Shown one piece after another: positions 21,608 through 30,569 of a stretch of DNA of 64,000 bases (its first letter is position 1; the number at the start of each line of letters is the position of its first letter). The DNA is taken from assembly GCA_041390865.1 (NCBI GenBank), contig JAWKPC010000003.1:124001-188000 (forward strand). The letters run 5' to 3'. A program made the translations under genes and the position numbers. The notes under the pieces were generated by a model. That model had not been told where the DNA came from, searched no databases, and worked only from the letters and a program-made list of their open reading frames with translations. Origin of the DNA: JAUIIK01 sp041390865. Its GTDB lineage: Bacteria; Chloroflexota; Chloroflexia; Thermomicrobiales; CFX8.

Positions 21608-22724
21608 ATGGAACAGAGCACAACCGACATTCTCACCGATCTGGGACAGCGCCTCGACCGGATCGGGGTGCGTCTTTGACCTGCCCACACTAGAACACCG
21701 CATTCAGGAACTCGAAGCCGAGACGACCGACCCCGACTTCTGGTCGGATAACGAGCGTGCCCGTCGGACTATGCGTCAGCTTACGGGCATGCGCAATCGC
21801 GTCGACTCGTGGCATCAGATGCGATCGTCCGTTGAACAGCTCACCGAGTTGGACGAGCTGATCGAAGACGACCCCGACCTCATTCACGAAGTCCGGTCGG
21901 AGTCCGAAGACCTTGCCCGTCAGGTCGATAGTCTGGAGCTCGAACTCCTCCTCGATGGCCCGTACGACGAAAACGACGCAATCGTCGCGATTCATGCCGG
22001 TACCGGCGGCGTGGACGCCCAGGACTGGGCCGAGATGCTCGTCCGGATGTATACGCGCTGGGGAGAGCGCCGCGGGTTCGAGGTTTCCCTGCTCGACCGC
22101 AGCGAAGGCGACGAAGCCGGAATCAAGAGCGCCGCCCTCGAGTTCAAAGGCGATTTTGCCTACGGTTACACGAAGAGCGAGGCGGGCAACCACCGCCTCG
22201 TCCGCCTGTCTCCATTTGATGCGGCGAACCGTCGCCATACCGCGTTTGCCCTTGTCGAAGTGCTCCCGGAAGTGGAAGACGACCTCGAAATCGATCTGCG
22301 GGACGAGGACATTCGGGTCGATACTTACCGCTCATCCGGCGCGGGCGGCCAGCATGTGAACAAGACCAGCTCGGCCGTCCGGTTGACTCATATCCCGACC
22401 GGAATCGTCGTGACCTGTCAGGACGAGCGCTCACAGCTCCAGAACCGCGCGACGGCGATGAAGATTCTCCGGGCGCGGCTGACCGAGATGAAGCTGCGGG
22501 AGCGAGAAGCCGAGCAGGCGGAGCTCAAGGGCGACGTGAACGTCGAAGGTTGGGGCAGCCGCATCAGGTCCTACGTCCTCCAGCCGTACACGATGGTGAC
22601 CGACCACCGGACCGACTACTCGACCGGCAACGTTGCGGCTGTGCTCGACGGAGACCTCGATCCGCTGATCGACGCCTACCTGCACCACACGATGACAGAC
22701 GGTCACAGGCCCGCCGACGACTAG
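21608..22724 (+). CDS. prfB: Peptide chain release factor 2, made by programmed +1 frameshift
   Basis: RF2 reads UGA and UAA stop codons. ATG 21608 opens a 23-codon frame that ends at an in-frame TGA (21677-21679); the remaining 348 codons are in the +1 frame to 22724. Joined, the protein has about 371 residues, the normal length. It carries the stop-codon recognition tripeptide SPF (LVRLSPFDAANRR) and the catalytic GGQ (SSGAGGQHVNKTSSAVR). GCGGAAGCG precedes the ATG. Unlike the other interrupted genes here, this frame break is the conserved autoregulatory site of the family. It lies upstream of the hrcA operon but is separated by that operon's own promoter. Confidence 0.96.
21664..21680 (+). 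promoter_or_regulatory. RF2 programmed frameshift site
   Basis: A Shine-Dalgarno-like GGGGTG is followed 3 bases later by CTTTGAC. The ribosome pauses at UGA when RF2 is scarce and slips from CUU to UUU, continuing with GAC. Layout and spacing match the classic prfB site (AGGGGG, 3 bases, CUU UGA C). Confidence 0.95.
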
Positions 22725-22791
22725 CGGGTTTCGGTCCGAAACGAGCGCCGGATTGCGGCCACGTCCTCATCAATCGATGCATGAAGCTAAG

Positions 22792-22820
22792 TTGACATGA
22801 ATCGTGTCAACTGTTATCAT
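22792..22820 (+). promoter_or_regulatory. Sigma70-type promoter of the hrcA-grpE-dnaK operon
   Basis: TTGACA at 22792-22797 and TATCAT at 22815-22820 are separated by exactly 17 bases. The -35 box is the left arm of a short inverted repeat, TTGACA-N7-TGTCAA (22792-22810). Transcription should begin near 22827, directly before the CIRCE element. Confidence 0.88.
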
Positions 22821-22830
22821 TGCCACATCG

Positions 22831-22857
22831 TTAGCACTCGGCGGAATCGAGTGCTAA
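22831..22857 (+). promoter_or_regulatory. CIRCE operator, HrcA binding site
   Basis: TTAGCACTC, 9 spacer bases, GAGTGCTAA: a perfect match to the CIRCE consensus. It covers the expected transcription start and lies 10 bases before the hrcA ATG, so HrcA should repress its own operon until heat stress. Confidence 0.98.
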
Positions 22858-22867
22858 AATCACGAGG

Positions 22868-23908
22868 ATGACAGTGACGAACGACCTGACAGACCGGCAA
22901 CATCTTGTCCTGCGGTATCTCGTCGACGAATACGTGGCGAGCGGCAAGGCTGTGGGCTCCAAAACACTCGTCGAAACCTATCCGCTCAATGTCTCATCAG
23001 CGACCGTTCGCAACGAGATGGCGATCCTCGAGCAGCGCGGATACATTCACCATCCGCATCGGTCGGCCGGAAGCGTTCCGACGGACAGGGGCTATCGCGT
23101 CTACGTCGAACGCTATGCGCGCCGAGCCCATCTCTCCTCCGGCGAGCAATTGATGATCCGCCATCAATTCAAGCAGGTGGAGACGCAGATCGAGGCCTGG
23201 CTGCAACTGTCGGCTGCCGTTCTCGCGGATTTCGCGGGACATCTGGCGATGGTCACATCGCCCCGGCCGAGAACGGTCAGGCTGCGGCACTTCGAGCTGC
23301 TGTCGCTTCAGCCGCGCATCGCGCTGTTGATCATGGTGACCCAGGACAGTGCCGTGACCCAGTCGGTGATCCACGTCGACGGCGAGATTAGCCAGGCGAC
23401 CCTGACCGAAACGAGCGCTCGCTTGAACGCACTGCTCGAAAATCAAACGGCGACGGAGATGCAGCGGGTCATACCCGAACTCTCCGGTTTTGAGGCCGTC
23501 GTTGCCGAGCAGATTGTCACGACGTTGAAGGCCGGAGACTCCGGCGCGCGTACCGAGATCATGCACGAAGGACTCGAGCATATGGTGCGCCAGCCCGAAT
23601 TTCTCGAGAGCGAACGAATGCACCGCATCGTGACGCTTCTCCGGGGCGGCGCCCTGTTAACGATGCTGCTTCCGCAGATCGACGAGAGCGGGCGCGATGT
23701 CCAGGTGTTCATCGGCGAAGAGATCCAGGCCGATCCTCTCCGCCCGTATGGCATCGTAATCGGTTCATATGGTCTGGACGCCGACGCGAGCGGGCTGATC
23801 GGCATTGTTGGACCGACCCGGATGTACTACGAACGCTCGATATCAACGGTTCGCTACATGGCTGACCTGATGAGCGACATGATGCAGGAGCTTTATTACC
23901 GTGACTAG
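22868..23908 (+). CDS. hrcA: Heat-inducible transcription repressor HrcA
   Basis: A 346-residue HrcA, the repressor that binds CIRCE and is kept folded by GroEL. The N-terminal winged helix (about 1-75) shows VLRYLVDEYVASGKAVGSKTLVE, NVSSATVRNEMAILEQRGYIHHPHRSAGSVPTDRGYRVYV. The central GAF-like region and the C-terminal IGIVGPTRMYYERSISTVRYMADLMS segment are as expected. First gene of hrcA-grpE-dnaK, with the CIRCE site directly upstream, so it is autoregulated. The grpE start lies inside its last codons. Confidence 0.97.
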   Translation: MTVTNDLTDRQHLVLRYLVDEYVASGKAVGSKTLVETYPLNVSSATVRNEMAILEQRGYIHHPHRSAGSVPTDRGYRVYVERYARRAHLSSGEQLMIRHQFKQVETQIEAWLQLSAAVLADFAGHLAMVTSPRPRTVRLRHFELLSLQPRIALLIMVTQDSAVTQSVIHVDGEISQATLTETSARLNALLENQTATEMQRVIPELSGFEAVVAEQIVTTLKAGDSGARTEIMHEGLEHMVRQPEFLESERMHRIVTLLRGGALLTMLLPQIDESGRDVQVFIGEEIQADPLRPYGIVIGSYGLDADASGLIGIVGPTRMYYERSISTVRYMADLMSDMMQELYYRD

Positions 23909-24491
23909 TGCTGAAACCGACAAGATAAAGAACGGCGGCGGAAACGGCCGGCCTTCCGACGACATGGAACCGACGCCGGAAGAACTCGCCGCCATCGAAG
24001 CCGACGATCTGGACGATGGCGAGGAGGTATCCGAAGTCGAATCACTCAGAGCCGAAGCGGCGCTCAACCTCGACCGCTACCAGCGCGCCGTGGCCGATCT
24101 CGCCAACTATCGGCGGAGGAAGGATCAGGAAGTCCTGCGAGTCGGCGCGCAGACCAAGCGCTCGATTCTGCGGCACTTCCTCCCGGTCGTCGACGACTTC
24201 GAACGCGCGATCAAGGCCGCCGATGCCGATACGGCCGGGGCCGAATGGATCGAAGGCTTCAAGCTGATCGAGCGCAAGCTCTGGTCGGTCCTTGAGTCGG
24301 AAGGGGTACGCCCGATGCAGGCCGTTGGCGAGCCGTTCGATCCGAATTTTCATGAAGCGGTCGAAGTCGAAAGCGGCGTCGAGAATCCCAACTACGTCGT
24401 GGCCGAGCATCAGCGCGGCTTCTTCATTGACGACGAGGTCCTGCGACCTGCGATGGTGAAAGTCGGAGCCGGCGACGACGGCGCGAAATGA
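23901..24491 (+). CDS. grpE: Nucleotide exchange factor GrpE
   Basis: A 196-residue GrpE, which releases ADP from DnaK. It has a disordered acidic N-terminus (about 1-45), the long dimerising helix (SLRAEAALNLDRYQRAVADLANYRRRKDQE) and the C-terminal beta-wing that contacts DnaK (GEPFDPNFHEAVEV, NYVVAEHQRGFFIDDEVLRPAMVKV). GTG 23901 overlaps the hrcA stop by 8 bases, so the two are translationally coupled. An 82-base spacer leads to dnaK. Confidence 0.95.
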   Translation: MTSAETDKIKNGGGNGRPSDDMEPTPEELAAIEADDLDDGEEVSEVESLRAEAALNLDRYQRAVADLANYRRRKDQEVLRVGAQTKRSILRHFLPVVDDFERAIKAADADTAGAEWIEGFKLIERKLWSVLESEGVRPMQAVGEPFDPNFHEAVEVESGVENPNYVVAEHQRGFFIDDEVLRPAMVKVGAGDDGAK

Positions 24492-24573
24492 CGAGAGAGC
24501 AGAACAGCAATGCCGGTGAGCTCGACAACTGGCCACGATCCCAACGAGCAAGCATGGAGAAAGGTACACAGCT

Positions 24574-26496
24574 ATGGGTAGAACAATAGGAATCGACCTC
24601 GGTACGACCAACTCGGTCATGGCCGTCATTGACGCCGGCGAGCCCGAGGTCATCTCGAATGCCGAAGGCGAACGCACGACACCATCGGTGGTCGCGCTCT
24701 CGTCCAGCGGCGAGCGGCTCGTCGGCCGGCTGGCCAAGCGCCAGGCGGTGACGAATCCGCACAACACGATCTTCTCGGTCAAGCGCTTCATCGGACGCCG
24801 GTTCGACGATCCGGCCGTCCAGCGCGACATCGAACTCGTGCCCTACGAAGTGCGCGAGAGTCAGAACGGCGGCGTCGAGATCAAGCTCGGCGACCGTTGG
24901 TACAGCACGCCGGAGATCTCGGCCATGATCCTCCAGAAGCTTCGCGCGGATGCCGAAGCCTTCCTGGGAGAGACGGTCGACAAAGCCGTTATCACCGTCC
25001 CGGCCTACTTCGACGACAGCCAGCGCCAGGCAACCAAGGATGCCGGTAAGATAGCCGGACTCGAAGTGCTTCGCATCATCAATGAGCCGACTGCGTCGGC
25101 ACTCGCCTATGGTCTCGACAAGAAGGGCGACGAGCAGATCGCTGTCTACGACCTCGGCGGCGGCACCTACGACATCTCGATTCTCGATCTGTCGGAGGGT
25201 GTCTTCCAGGTCATGGCCACCAACGGCGACACCCACCTCGGCGGCGACGACTTCGACCAGGAGATCATCAGCTTCCTGGCCGACGAGTTCAAGCGCCAGG
25301 AAGGCATCGACCTCCGCAAGGATCCGATGGCACTCCAACGGCTGAAGGACGAGGCTGAAAAGGCGAAGATCGAGCTCTCGTCGACCCAGCAGACGGAAGT
25401 CAATCTCCCGTTCATTACGGCTGACCAGAATGGACCGAAGCATCTCAACATCACCCTGACCCGGTCCAAGCTGGAGCAGCTCGTCGACGGCCTGGTCAAG
25501 CGAACGATTCCACCGATGGAATCGGCGCTGAAGGACGCTGACATCTCGAAGCCTGAAGTTGATGAGGTTCTTCTCGTCGGCGGCCAGACGCGCATGCCGA
25601 TCGTCCAGAAGACGGTCAACGAGTTCTTCGGCAAGGCTCCCCACCGCGGGATCAATCCGGACGAGGTCGTCGCTATCGGCGCCGCTATCCAGGCCGGTGT
25701 CCTCGGTGGAGACGTCACCGACGTCCTGCTGCTTGATGTGACGCCGCTGACCCTCGGCATCGAAACGCTTGGTGGCGTCGCCACGCCGCTGATCGAGCGC
25801 AACACAACGATTCCGACCCGGAAGAGCCAGATCTTCACAACGGCTGCCGACAATCAGTCGCAGGTCGAGATCCACGTCACCCAGGGCGAGCGGCCCATGT
25901 CCGGCGACAACAAGACGCTGGCGCGGTTCATCCTCGACGGCATCCCGCCGGCTCCGCGCGGTGTTCCGAAGATCGAAGTGACCTTCGACATCGACGCGAA
26001 CGGCATCCTGAACGTCACGGCTCGCGACCAGGCGACGAACCGCGAGCAGAAGGTGACGATCACGGCATCGTCCGGTCTCACCAACGAAGAGATCGACAAG
26101 ATGGTCGAGGAAGCTGAGCAGCATGCCGGCGACGACCAGGCCCGCAAGGAAGCGGTCGAGCTTCGGAACCTGGCCGACTCGATGGCCTTCCAGGCCACGA
26201 AGACCCTGGAAGAGCATGGGGAAGCAATCCCGTCCGAGCTGAAGCTCGACATCGAGAACAAGGTCAGCGAGGTCCGGGACATCCTGGACAACGATCCGGA
26301 GAACATCGAGCGGCTGCGACCGGCCTACCAGGACCTGACTCAAACGCTGTCCAAGGTCGGCGAGACGCTGTACCAGGATAGCGGTGCGGCTCAGGCTCCG
26401 GGCGCGAATGGCGCGGAGCCGGAAGCCGAAGGTTCCGCCGAGACTGAGGATGAAGAATCCACTGTCGAAGGTGAGTTCCGCGAGGTTGGCGACTAA
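24574..26496 (+). CDS. dnaK: Chaperone DnaK (Hsp70)
   Basis: A 640-residue Hsp70. The ATPase domain has GIDLGTTNSVMAVI, the VPAYFDDSQRQATKDAG strand, AVYDLGGGTYDISIL and LLVGGQTRMPIVQ. The linker DVLLLDVTPLTLGIET leads into the substrate-binding sandwich, then the helical lid, and a tail of alternating acidic residues ending in EFREVGD. The ATG at 24574 is preceded by GAGAAAGG. Last gene of the heat-shock operon; dnaJ does not follow, since the next gene is on the opposite strand beyond a terminator. Confidence 0.98.
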   Translation: MGRTIGIDLGTTNSVMAVIDAGEPEVISNAEGERTTPSVVALSSSGERLVGRLAKRQAVTNPHNTIFSVKRFIGRRFDDPAVQRDIELVPYEVRESQNGGVEIKLGDRWYSTPEISAMILQKLRADAEAFLGETVDKAVITVPAYFDDSQRQATKDAGKIAGLEVLRIINEPTASALAYGLDKKGDEQIAVYDLGGGTYDISILDLSEGVFQVMATNGDTHLGGDDFDQEIISFLADEFKRQEGIDLRKDPMALQRLKDEAEKAKIELSSTQQTEVNLPFITADQNGPKHLNITLTRSKLEQLVDGLVKRTIPPMESALKDADISKPEVDEVLLVGGQTRMPIVQKTVNEFFGKAPHRGINPDEVVAIGAAIQAGVLGGDVTDVLLLDVTPLTLGIETLGGVATPLIERNTTIPTRKSQIFTTAADNQSQVEIHVTQGERPMSGDNKTLARFILDGIPPAPRGVPKIEVTFDIDANGILNVTARDQATNREQKVTITASSGLTNEEIDKMVEEAEQHAGDDQARKEAVELRNLADSMAFQATKTLEEHGEAIPSELKLDIENKVSEVRDILDNDPENIERLRPAYQDLTQTLSKVGETLYQDSGAAQAPGANGAEPEAEGSAETEDEESTVEGEFREVGD

Positions 26497-26525
26497 CGCC
26501 GATTCTCGCGCCGAAAACGGTCGAT

Positions 26526-26569
26526 ACAACGAAAAGAGCCGGGCGAAATTGCCCGGCTCTTTTCGTTGT
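26526..26569. terminator. Bidirectional intrinsic terminator after dnaK
   Basis: A perfect 19-bp stem (26526-26544 with 26551-26569) around a 6-base loop. The arms contain AAAA on the left and TTTT on the right, so it can stop the dnaK transcript and the opposing one from the gene ending at 26592. Confidence 0.93.
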
Positions 26570-26591
26570 CGTCATTCGATGTGGCCGGTGT

Positions 26592-27731
26592 CTACTCGAT
26601 CACTTCGACGTTAGTCGTCGGCACGGTGCGGGTCTGTCCCGACTCGAGAAACACGTTCACGACGACCTCTCGGACGCCAAACCGGCTGGGCCGCACATAC
26701 GGCTCACCGGCTGCCGTTGCGGGAACGGAGAATGCTCCAGAGTCAACGATACGAAGTGGTCGTCTATCCACGATGCGATCGTCGATTCCCCTGTCCGTGC
26801 CTTCGTCGTCATCGAGATAGATCTCTGGTCGGGCCAGGCTGTTGCCCAGCGATGTCCGCGCGCTGACCGAGATGATCTGATCCGAGCGGCCACGCAGAAT
26901 CTCGAACATCCGATCATTCATCGGGCGTCGGCCGAAACCCTCGGTCACGATAATGACGAGCGGAGAATCGACCGACGGATGGGAAAGATCTCCATGAGCG
27001 GCTGTAACCGGATTCCAGAAGCCGTCCTGATCCATCTGGCCGCCCGACAGGAATCGCCGGAGATCCCCTTCCGGGATAGACGCGAGAATCACGCCCGCGG
27101 CGCCGACCTCAACGAGACGAGTCAGAGCCGGCACACCGGCGGTCATACCCGCAAGGACGATCTTGCCCTTCCAGTCATTCGGCACATTGTCAGCCGTCAA
27201 TTCCCGATCGGGCCGATCCGTGCCGACAACCAGCGAGCCGATTGCCTCGGTACCGAACCCGGCGATGCCGTACAGGCGCGTACCGGATGTGCGGATGATG
27301 GCACCCATGTTCGGAATCACGCGCTCGACCTCGCCGCTGACGAGAGACAGAAGATCGCGCTTGCCCAGCGAAGAACTCACGACAACGGTGCCGCTTGAAT
27401 CATCGACGGAAACGAGCGTCCCGTCGACCGGTGACTTCACGGTGGCAGTCCGGAGGCCCCGCCGGACCCGAGCGATGACCTCACCTTTCCGAATCGAGGA
27501 TCCGATGGATTTTGCGACGTACTTGCTGAGCTCTTCGCTCTCGACGCCGAGCTCGCTGGCAACGTAAAGAGTCATCGTTTGCTCGACATCCTCGGAGCGA
27601 GCGATTACTTCGTCAGGATCAACTGAGGCCCCGACCGAAACGACGACTTCGCCGGCCTGGGAGAGAACCCGTTCGATCGCGAACGACCCCTGCGTAAGGA
27701 CGACGGGTTCGAGTGTTGGAAAACTCCACAC
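26592..27731 (-). CDS. Conserved protein with lipoyl-like N-terminal region, unknown function
   Basis: A 379-residue soluble protein. The first 130 residues look like a barrel-sandwich (lipoyl/biotinyl-like) fold in two halves: QAGEVVVSVGASVDPDEVIAR and later TATVKSPVDGTLVSVDDSSG, both with the turn pattern of such domains but no modifiable Lys motif. A middle Gly/Val-rich alpha/beta part (GKIVLAGMTAGVPALTRLVEVGAAGVIL) and a C-terminal beta segment resembling an SH3/KOW barrel (residues about 335-379) follow. It starts 41 bases after the MutL-like gene on the same strand, which suggests joint work. I cannot name a function. Its 3' end meets dnaK at a shared terminator. Confidence 0.75.
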   Translation of the reverse strand: MWSFPTLEPVVLTQGSFAIERVLSQAGEVVVSVGASVDPDEVIARSEDVEQTMTLYVASELGVESEELSKYVAKSIGSSIRKGEVIARVRRGLRTATVKSPVDGTLVSVDDSSGTVVVSSSLGKRDLLSLVSGEVERVIPNMGAIIRTSGTRLYGIAGFGTEAIGSLVVGTDRPDRELTADNVPNDWKGKIVLAGMTAGVPALTRLVEVGAAGVILASIPEGDLRRFLSGGQMDQDGFWNPVTAAHGDLSHPSVDSPLVIIVTEGFGRRPMNDRMFEILRGRSDQIISVSARTSLGNSLARPEIYLDDDEGTDRGIDDRIVDRRPLRIVDSGAFSVPATAAGEPYVRPSRFGVREVVVNVFLESGQTRTVPTTNVEVIE

Positions 27732-27772
27732 GATTCAACTACCTCCTACAGGCTCGGTCCGGACGGCCGATC

Positions 27773-29521
27773 TTACAGTTCGATGCCGAGATCCAGGTAC
27801 CAGCGCCGGACATCTTCCTGGCCGGCGGCTAGAGTTTCGCGATCAGCGAATACGGGGCGGCCACGAGCGTCGATGATCACACCGACTTCCCCTCCCCTGA
27901 GACCGTCGTCGGGCCCTATCTGTATCTGCTCGCCGGGATTGCTCCCACCGACGGCGAAACCGGGTTCGCAAGTGAGGATCAGCGTCGCCTGATCACCTTC
28001 GCCGAGAGATAGTCTGCGCATGGACCCATAGTTTACGGAGAATTCGATTGTTTCCCCGTCCTCATAGGTGAGCTTTCCTGAAACGGCAGGCTGCCCCTCC
28101 GTGCCGGTGCCTTCGACAACGACCACCGTCGCCGCCGGAGCCAAGACATCATTCTCGATAACGTCGGCCGCGACGGCAGGGCTCAGGTCCCCGATCGCGC
28201 CAGCGGACCAGAGGAGACCATCCGGATCGAGTAGCACCTGGACGACACCGTTCAATGGTGCCGGTTGCAGGCCATTGATCAACGCCATGACGCCAAGCGC
28301 CGGATCGTACTCGAAGCAGAATCCTTCTCCGGCAATGATGATGTCGATCTGATCGCTCACGACGCCTTCGAGATCACGCCAGGCCGACGAGACAACGTGC
28401 GTTAGCAAGCCGCTCTCGATAAGCTGATCTCTTCGCAGGGCGGATTTGACGCGCGGCCGCAAAGCACGGTTGAGGATCCAGTTGCCGAGATCGTCCTGGG
28501 ACATGTCCAGCGGAATGCTTGAACGCAGGACACCGGCCGGGATACCAAAAAGCGCGCGAATATTCGCATGGACGTCGAGGTCAGGCCGGGCGAGTGAACC
28601 GCCGGCGTGCATCGTCGACCAGTTGATCGCGGTCCCTGACGAGACATCGACCGACACAACGCTGCGCTCTAGCCGCCGAGCCGTGAACCTTGTGGCAAGG
28701 TCACCGGCCCGCAGGCGGCTGACGTATTTGAGATCGCGGCTGACACCCATCCTCGGCTCCGCGCCAACACGCTGCTCGTACAGGTCAGTCAGCTCGGCCT
28801 CAAGAGCCGAGGCAACCTCGTGCGCTTCGTATTGACTGGGGTCAAGACCGGTGAGATTCGCGCCGTCACCGAGCGCCTGGATCAAGTACTGTTGGAATTC
28901 TTCGGATGCCAGAACGATCAACTGGTCGGGGATGCCGTCCGGCATGAGATTTCCAAACGTGCCCACCGCCGAAGCCCACTCGGACTGGGCACGGTCTCCT
29001 TCGAGAAGGACGACGATGTCCGGCCGAATGCCACGTATGCGGGATTCCAGAAGGGTCGACGACAATACGCCGTCTTCAGTTCGAACGTTGTCGGTGAGGA
29101 TGTGAACGATCGAAGCGGTCGCCCGTCCCGTAACCGCGAGAATCGGCGTAAGTGCCTGCTGGCCGGTAGGGACGATTGCGACGCTCAGGGGGCGGATCGG
29201 GAACCCGGTAATCGCGTAGGGCCCAAGCGCTGAATCATTCTCGCCAGCATCGAGGTCCATCCCCGTCTGTTCTTCGAGGATCGATATGACTTCGCGAACG
29301 GCGACAGTCAGATCTGAAATCGGTGGTCCGAGCGTCGAAGGAACCTGAGCGGACGCGATGAACCGCGACTGGCCTTCCACGGAGTCGAACAGCACGCCGC
29401 GCACGATATGCGCGTCCACGTCGATCACCAGCGACGCGCCGGCGTCCGCCGATTCGCGTCCGGATGTGATCGCGTTGTCTTCCAATCCCGTTGGGGCGTC
29501 CGAATTTCGATACGAGACCAC
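27773..29521 (-). CDS. ASKHA-fold protein resembling MutL/GlmL (glutamate mutase accessory family)
   Basis: A 582-residue protein with two actin-like phosphate-binding segments: SLVIDVDAHIVRGVLFD near residue 30 and VVSVDVSSGTAINWS near residue 290. This layout and segments such as RGIRPDIVVLLEGD recall the MutL/GlmL family (pfam13941), whose founding members sit next to B12-dependent glutamate mutase. No mutase subunit is present here, so the family name should not be taken as a function. The C-terminal 100 residues are beta-rich and end with a VGVIIDARGRPVF strand. It is the middle of three co-directional genes of unknown role (26592-30397). Family placement is moderate confidence, from motif appearance only. 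Confidence 0.6.
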   Translation of the reverse strand: MVSYRNSDAPTGLEDNAITSGRESADAGASLVIDVDAHIVRGVLFDSVEGQSRFIASAQVPSTLGPPISDLTVAVREVISILEEQTGMDLDAGENDSALGPYAITGFPIRPLSVAIVPTGQQALTPILAVTGRATASIVHILTDNVRTEDGVLSSTLLESRIRGIRPDIVVLLEGDRAQSEWASAVGTFGNLMPDGIPDQLIVLASEEFQQYLIQALGDGANLTGLDPSQYEAHEVASALEAELTDLYEQRVGAEPRMGVSRDLKYVSRLRAGDLATRFTARRLERSVVSVDVSSGTAINWSTMHAGGSLARPDLDVHANIRALFGIPAGVLRSSIPLDMSQDDLGNWILNRALRPRVKSALRRDQLIESGLLTHVVSSAWRDLEGVVSDQIDIIIAGEGFCFEYDPALGVMALINGLQPAPLNGVVQVLLDPDGLLWSAGAIGDLSPAVAADVIENDVLAPAATVVVVEGTGTEGQPAVSGKLTYEDGETIEFSVNYGSMRRLSLGEGDQATLILTCEPGFAVGGSNPGEQIQIGPDDGLRGGEVGVIIDARGRPVFADRETLAAGQEDVRRWYLDLGIEL

Positions 29522-29584
29522 TCAACCCCCGATCGCTTCGCGGTGAATAGATCGATTACTTCAACTCTTCGAAATACTCTGCTG

Positions 29585-30397
29585 TTACATCAAGAAGACT
29601 GCGGCTGCGCTTCCGACAAGCACCAGGATCAGGATGAGCCCGACGATGATCAGCAGCATTGGCGGTCCGGATCGCTTCGCTCCGGCGCTATCCGCGGTGG
29701 CTTCGGCCGCTGCGTCACTCGCGGCGGGTTCCTCACCCGGCGGACGGGACGTCCCATACTGCTCGACGACCCCCGAGGAGGCAACCTTCGCATGAGTCGA
29801 TCTTTGCGAGGTCTGGCTCGAGGATTCACTATCAGGAAGAGCGTGCTGGGGCGTCTGGCTGGCAACGAGAGCAAACAGCGACGTCGCTTCGTCTACTCCT
29901 CGTGAATCCTTCGACGTCGACCATGCCCGGGCGACATTCGGAACCGGCAGATGTTCTCCTTCGTCCGAACGATCCAGAAGCGTGTCTGCCGAAACATCGC
30001 TCGAATCTTCCGGCGCTATCGACCTGAGCCACTCGGGCAGATCGTCTTCGCTGATGAAATCCGAACTTACTCCCCGCGACGGTATTTTCGCTGAATCCGA
30101 TGGTGCTGGCAGATCGTCCGGGCGGCGCTGTTCTGGCTTCGGCACTGACTGATCTTCCGCCTGGGTTTCTTCCAGTGGACCTGCAATTTCCGCTTCCGAA
30201 GGTTCACCGACCGATGATGCAAATGACTGTAGCCAGGCGGGCAGTTCAACTAAACGGATCGAGGGCCGATCGTGTTCGACGAAGCTCGGGCCGGGTTCGT
30301 ACTGCTGTGGACCATCGGACATTCGCGAGGATACCGGCGAACGATCATCGGCGCTGTCAGCCTCGACGACCTGGCGTTCGAATGGAGATGAGGCCAC
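29585..30397 (-). CDS. Disordered, C-terminally tail-anchored protein with two LPxWL motifs
   Basis: A 270-residue protein of very low complexity (Ser, Glu, Pro, Asp rich), with a single hydrophobic helix at the extreme C-terminus (PPMLLIIVGLILILVLVG and on to the end). That makes it a probable tail-anchored membrane protein whose long N-terminal part is in the cytoplasm. Two short hydrophobic motifs stand out of the disordered chain: LPAWLQSF (near residue 53) and LPEWLRSI (near residue 120), likely docking peptides. Start GTG 30397 has AGGAGG 8 bases upstream. It is the first of three same-strand genes with the ASKHA protein and the lipoyl-like protein; it may tether them to the membrane (inference). 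Confidence 0.72.
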   Translation of the reverse strand: MASSPFERQVVEADSADDRSPVSSRMSDGPQQYEPGPSFVEHDRPSIRLVELPAWLQSFASSVGEPSEAEIAGPLEETQAEDQSVPKPEQRRPDDLPAPSDSAKIPSRGVSSDFISEDDLPEWLRSIAPEDSSDVSADTLLDRSDEGEHLPVPNVARAWSTSKDSRGVDEATSLFALVASQTPQHALPDSESSSQTSQRSTHAKVASSGVVEQYGTSRPPGEEPAASDAAAEATADSAGAKRSGPPMLLIIVGLILILVLVGSAAAVFLM

Positions 30398-30569
30398 TTG
30401 TTGATCCTCCTGGCATGGTGCGCCTGCGCCGAATCAGATGGAGCGTGGAGTTTGACGTTCGGCATGTATGTTCACGCTCGTCAGACTGGAATATAGCACA
30501 GCGATTTTCGCTAACCTGTAGCCAAGAAGTAACGAACGATTTGATGATGTTTCCGTGCCAAATGGACAA

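Noticed and set aside
24424..26529. A 701-codon open frame on the strand opposite dnaK
   Set aside because: It mirrors the codon bias of dnaK (GC-rich third positions); the sense frame is an unmistakable Hsp70 and the antisense product shows no known motif.
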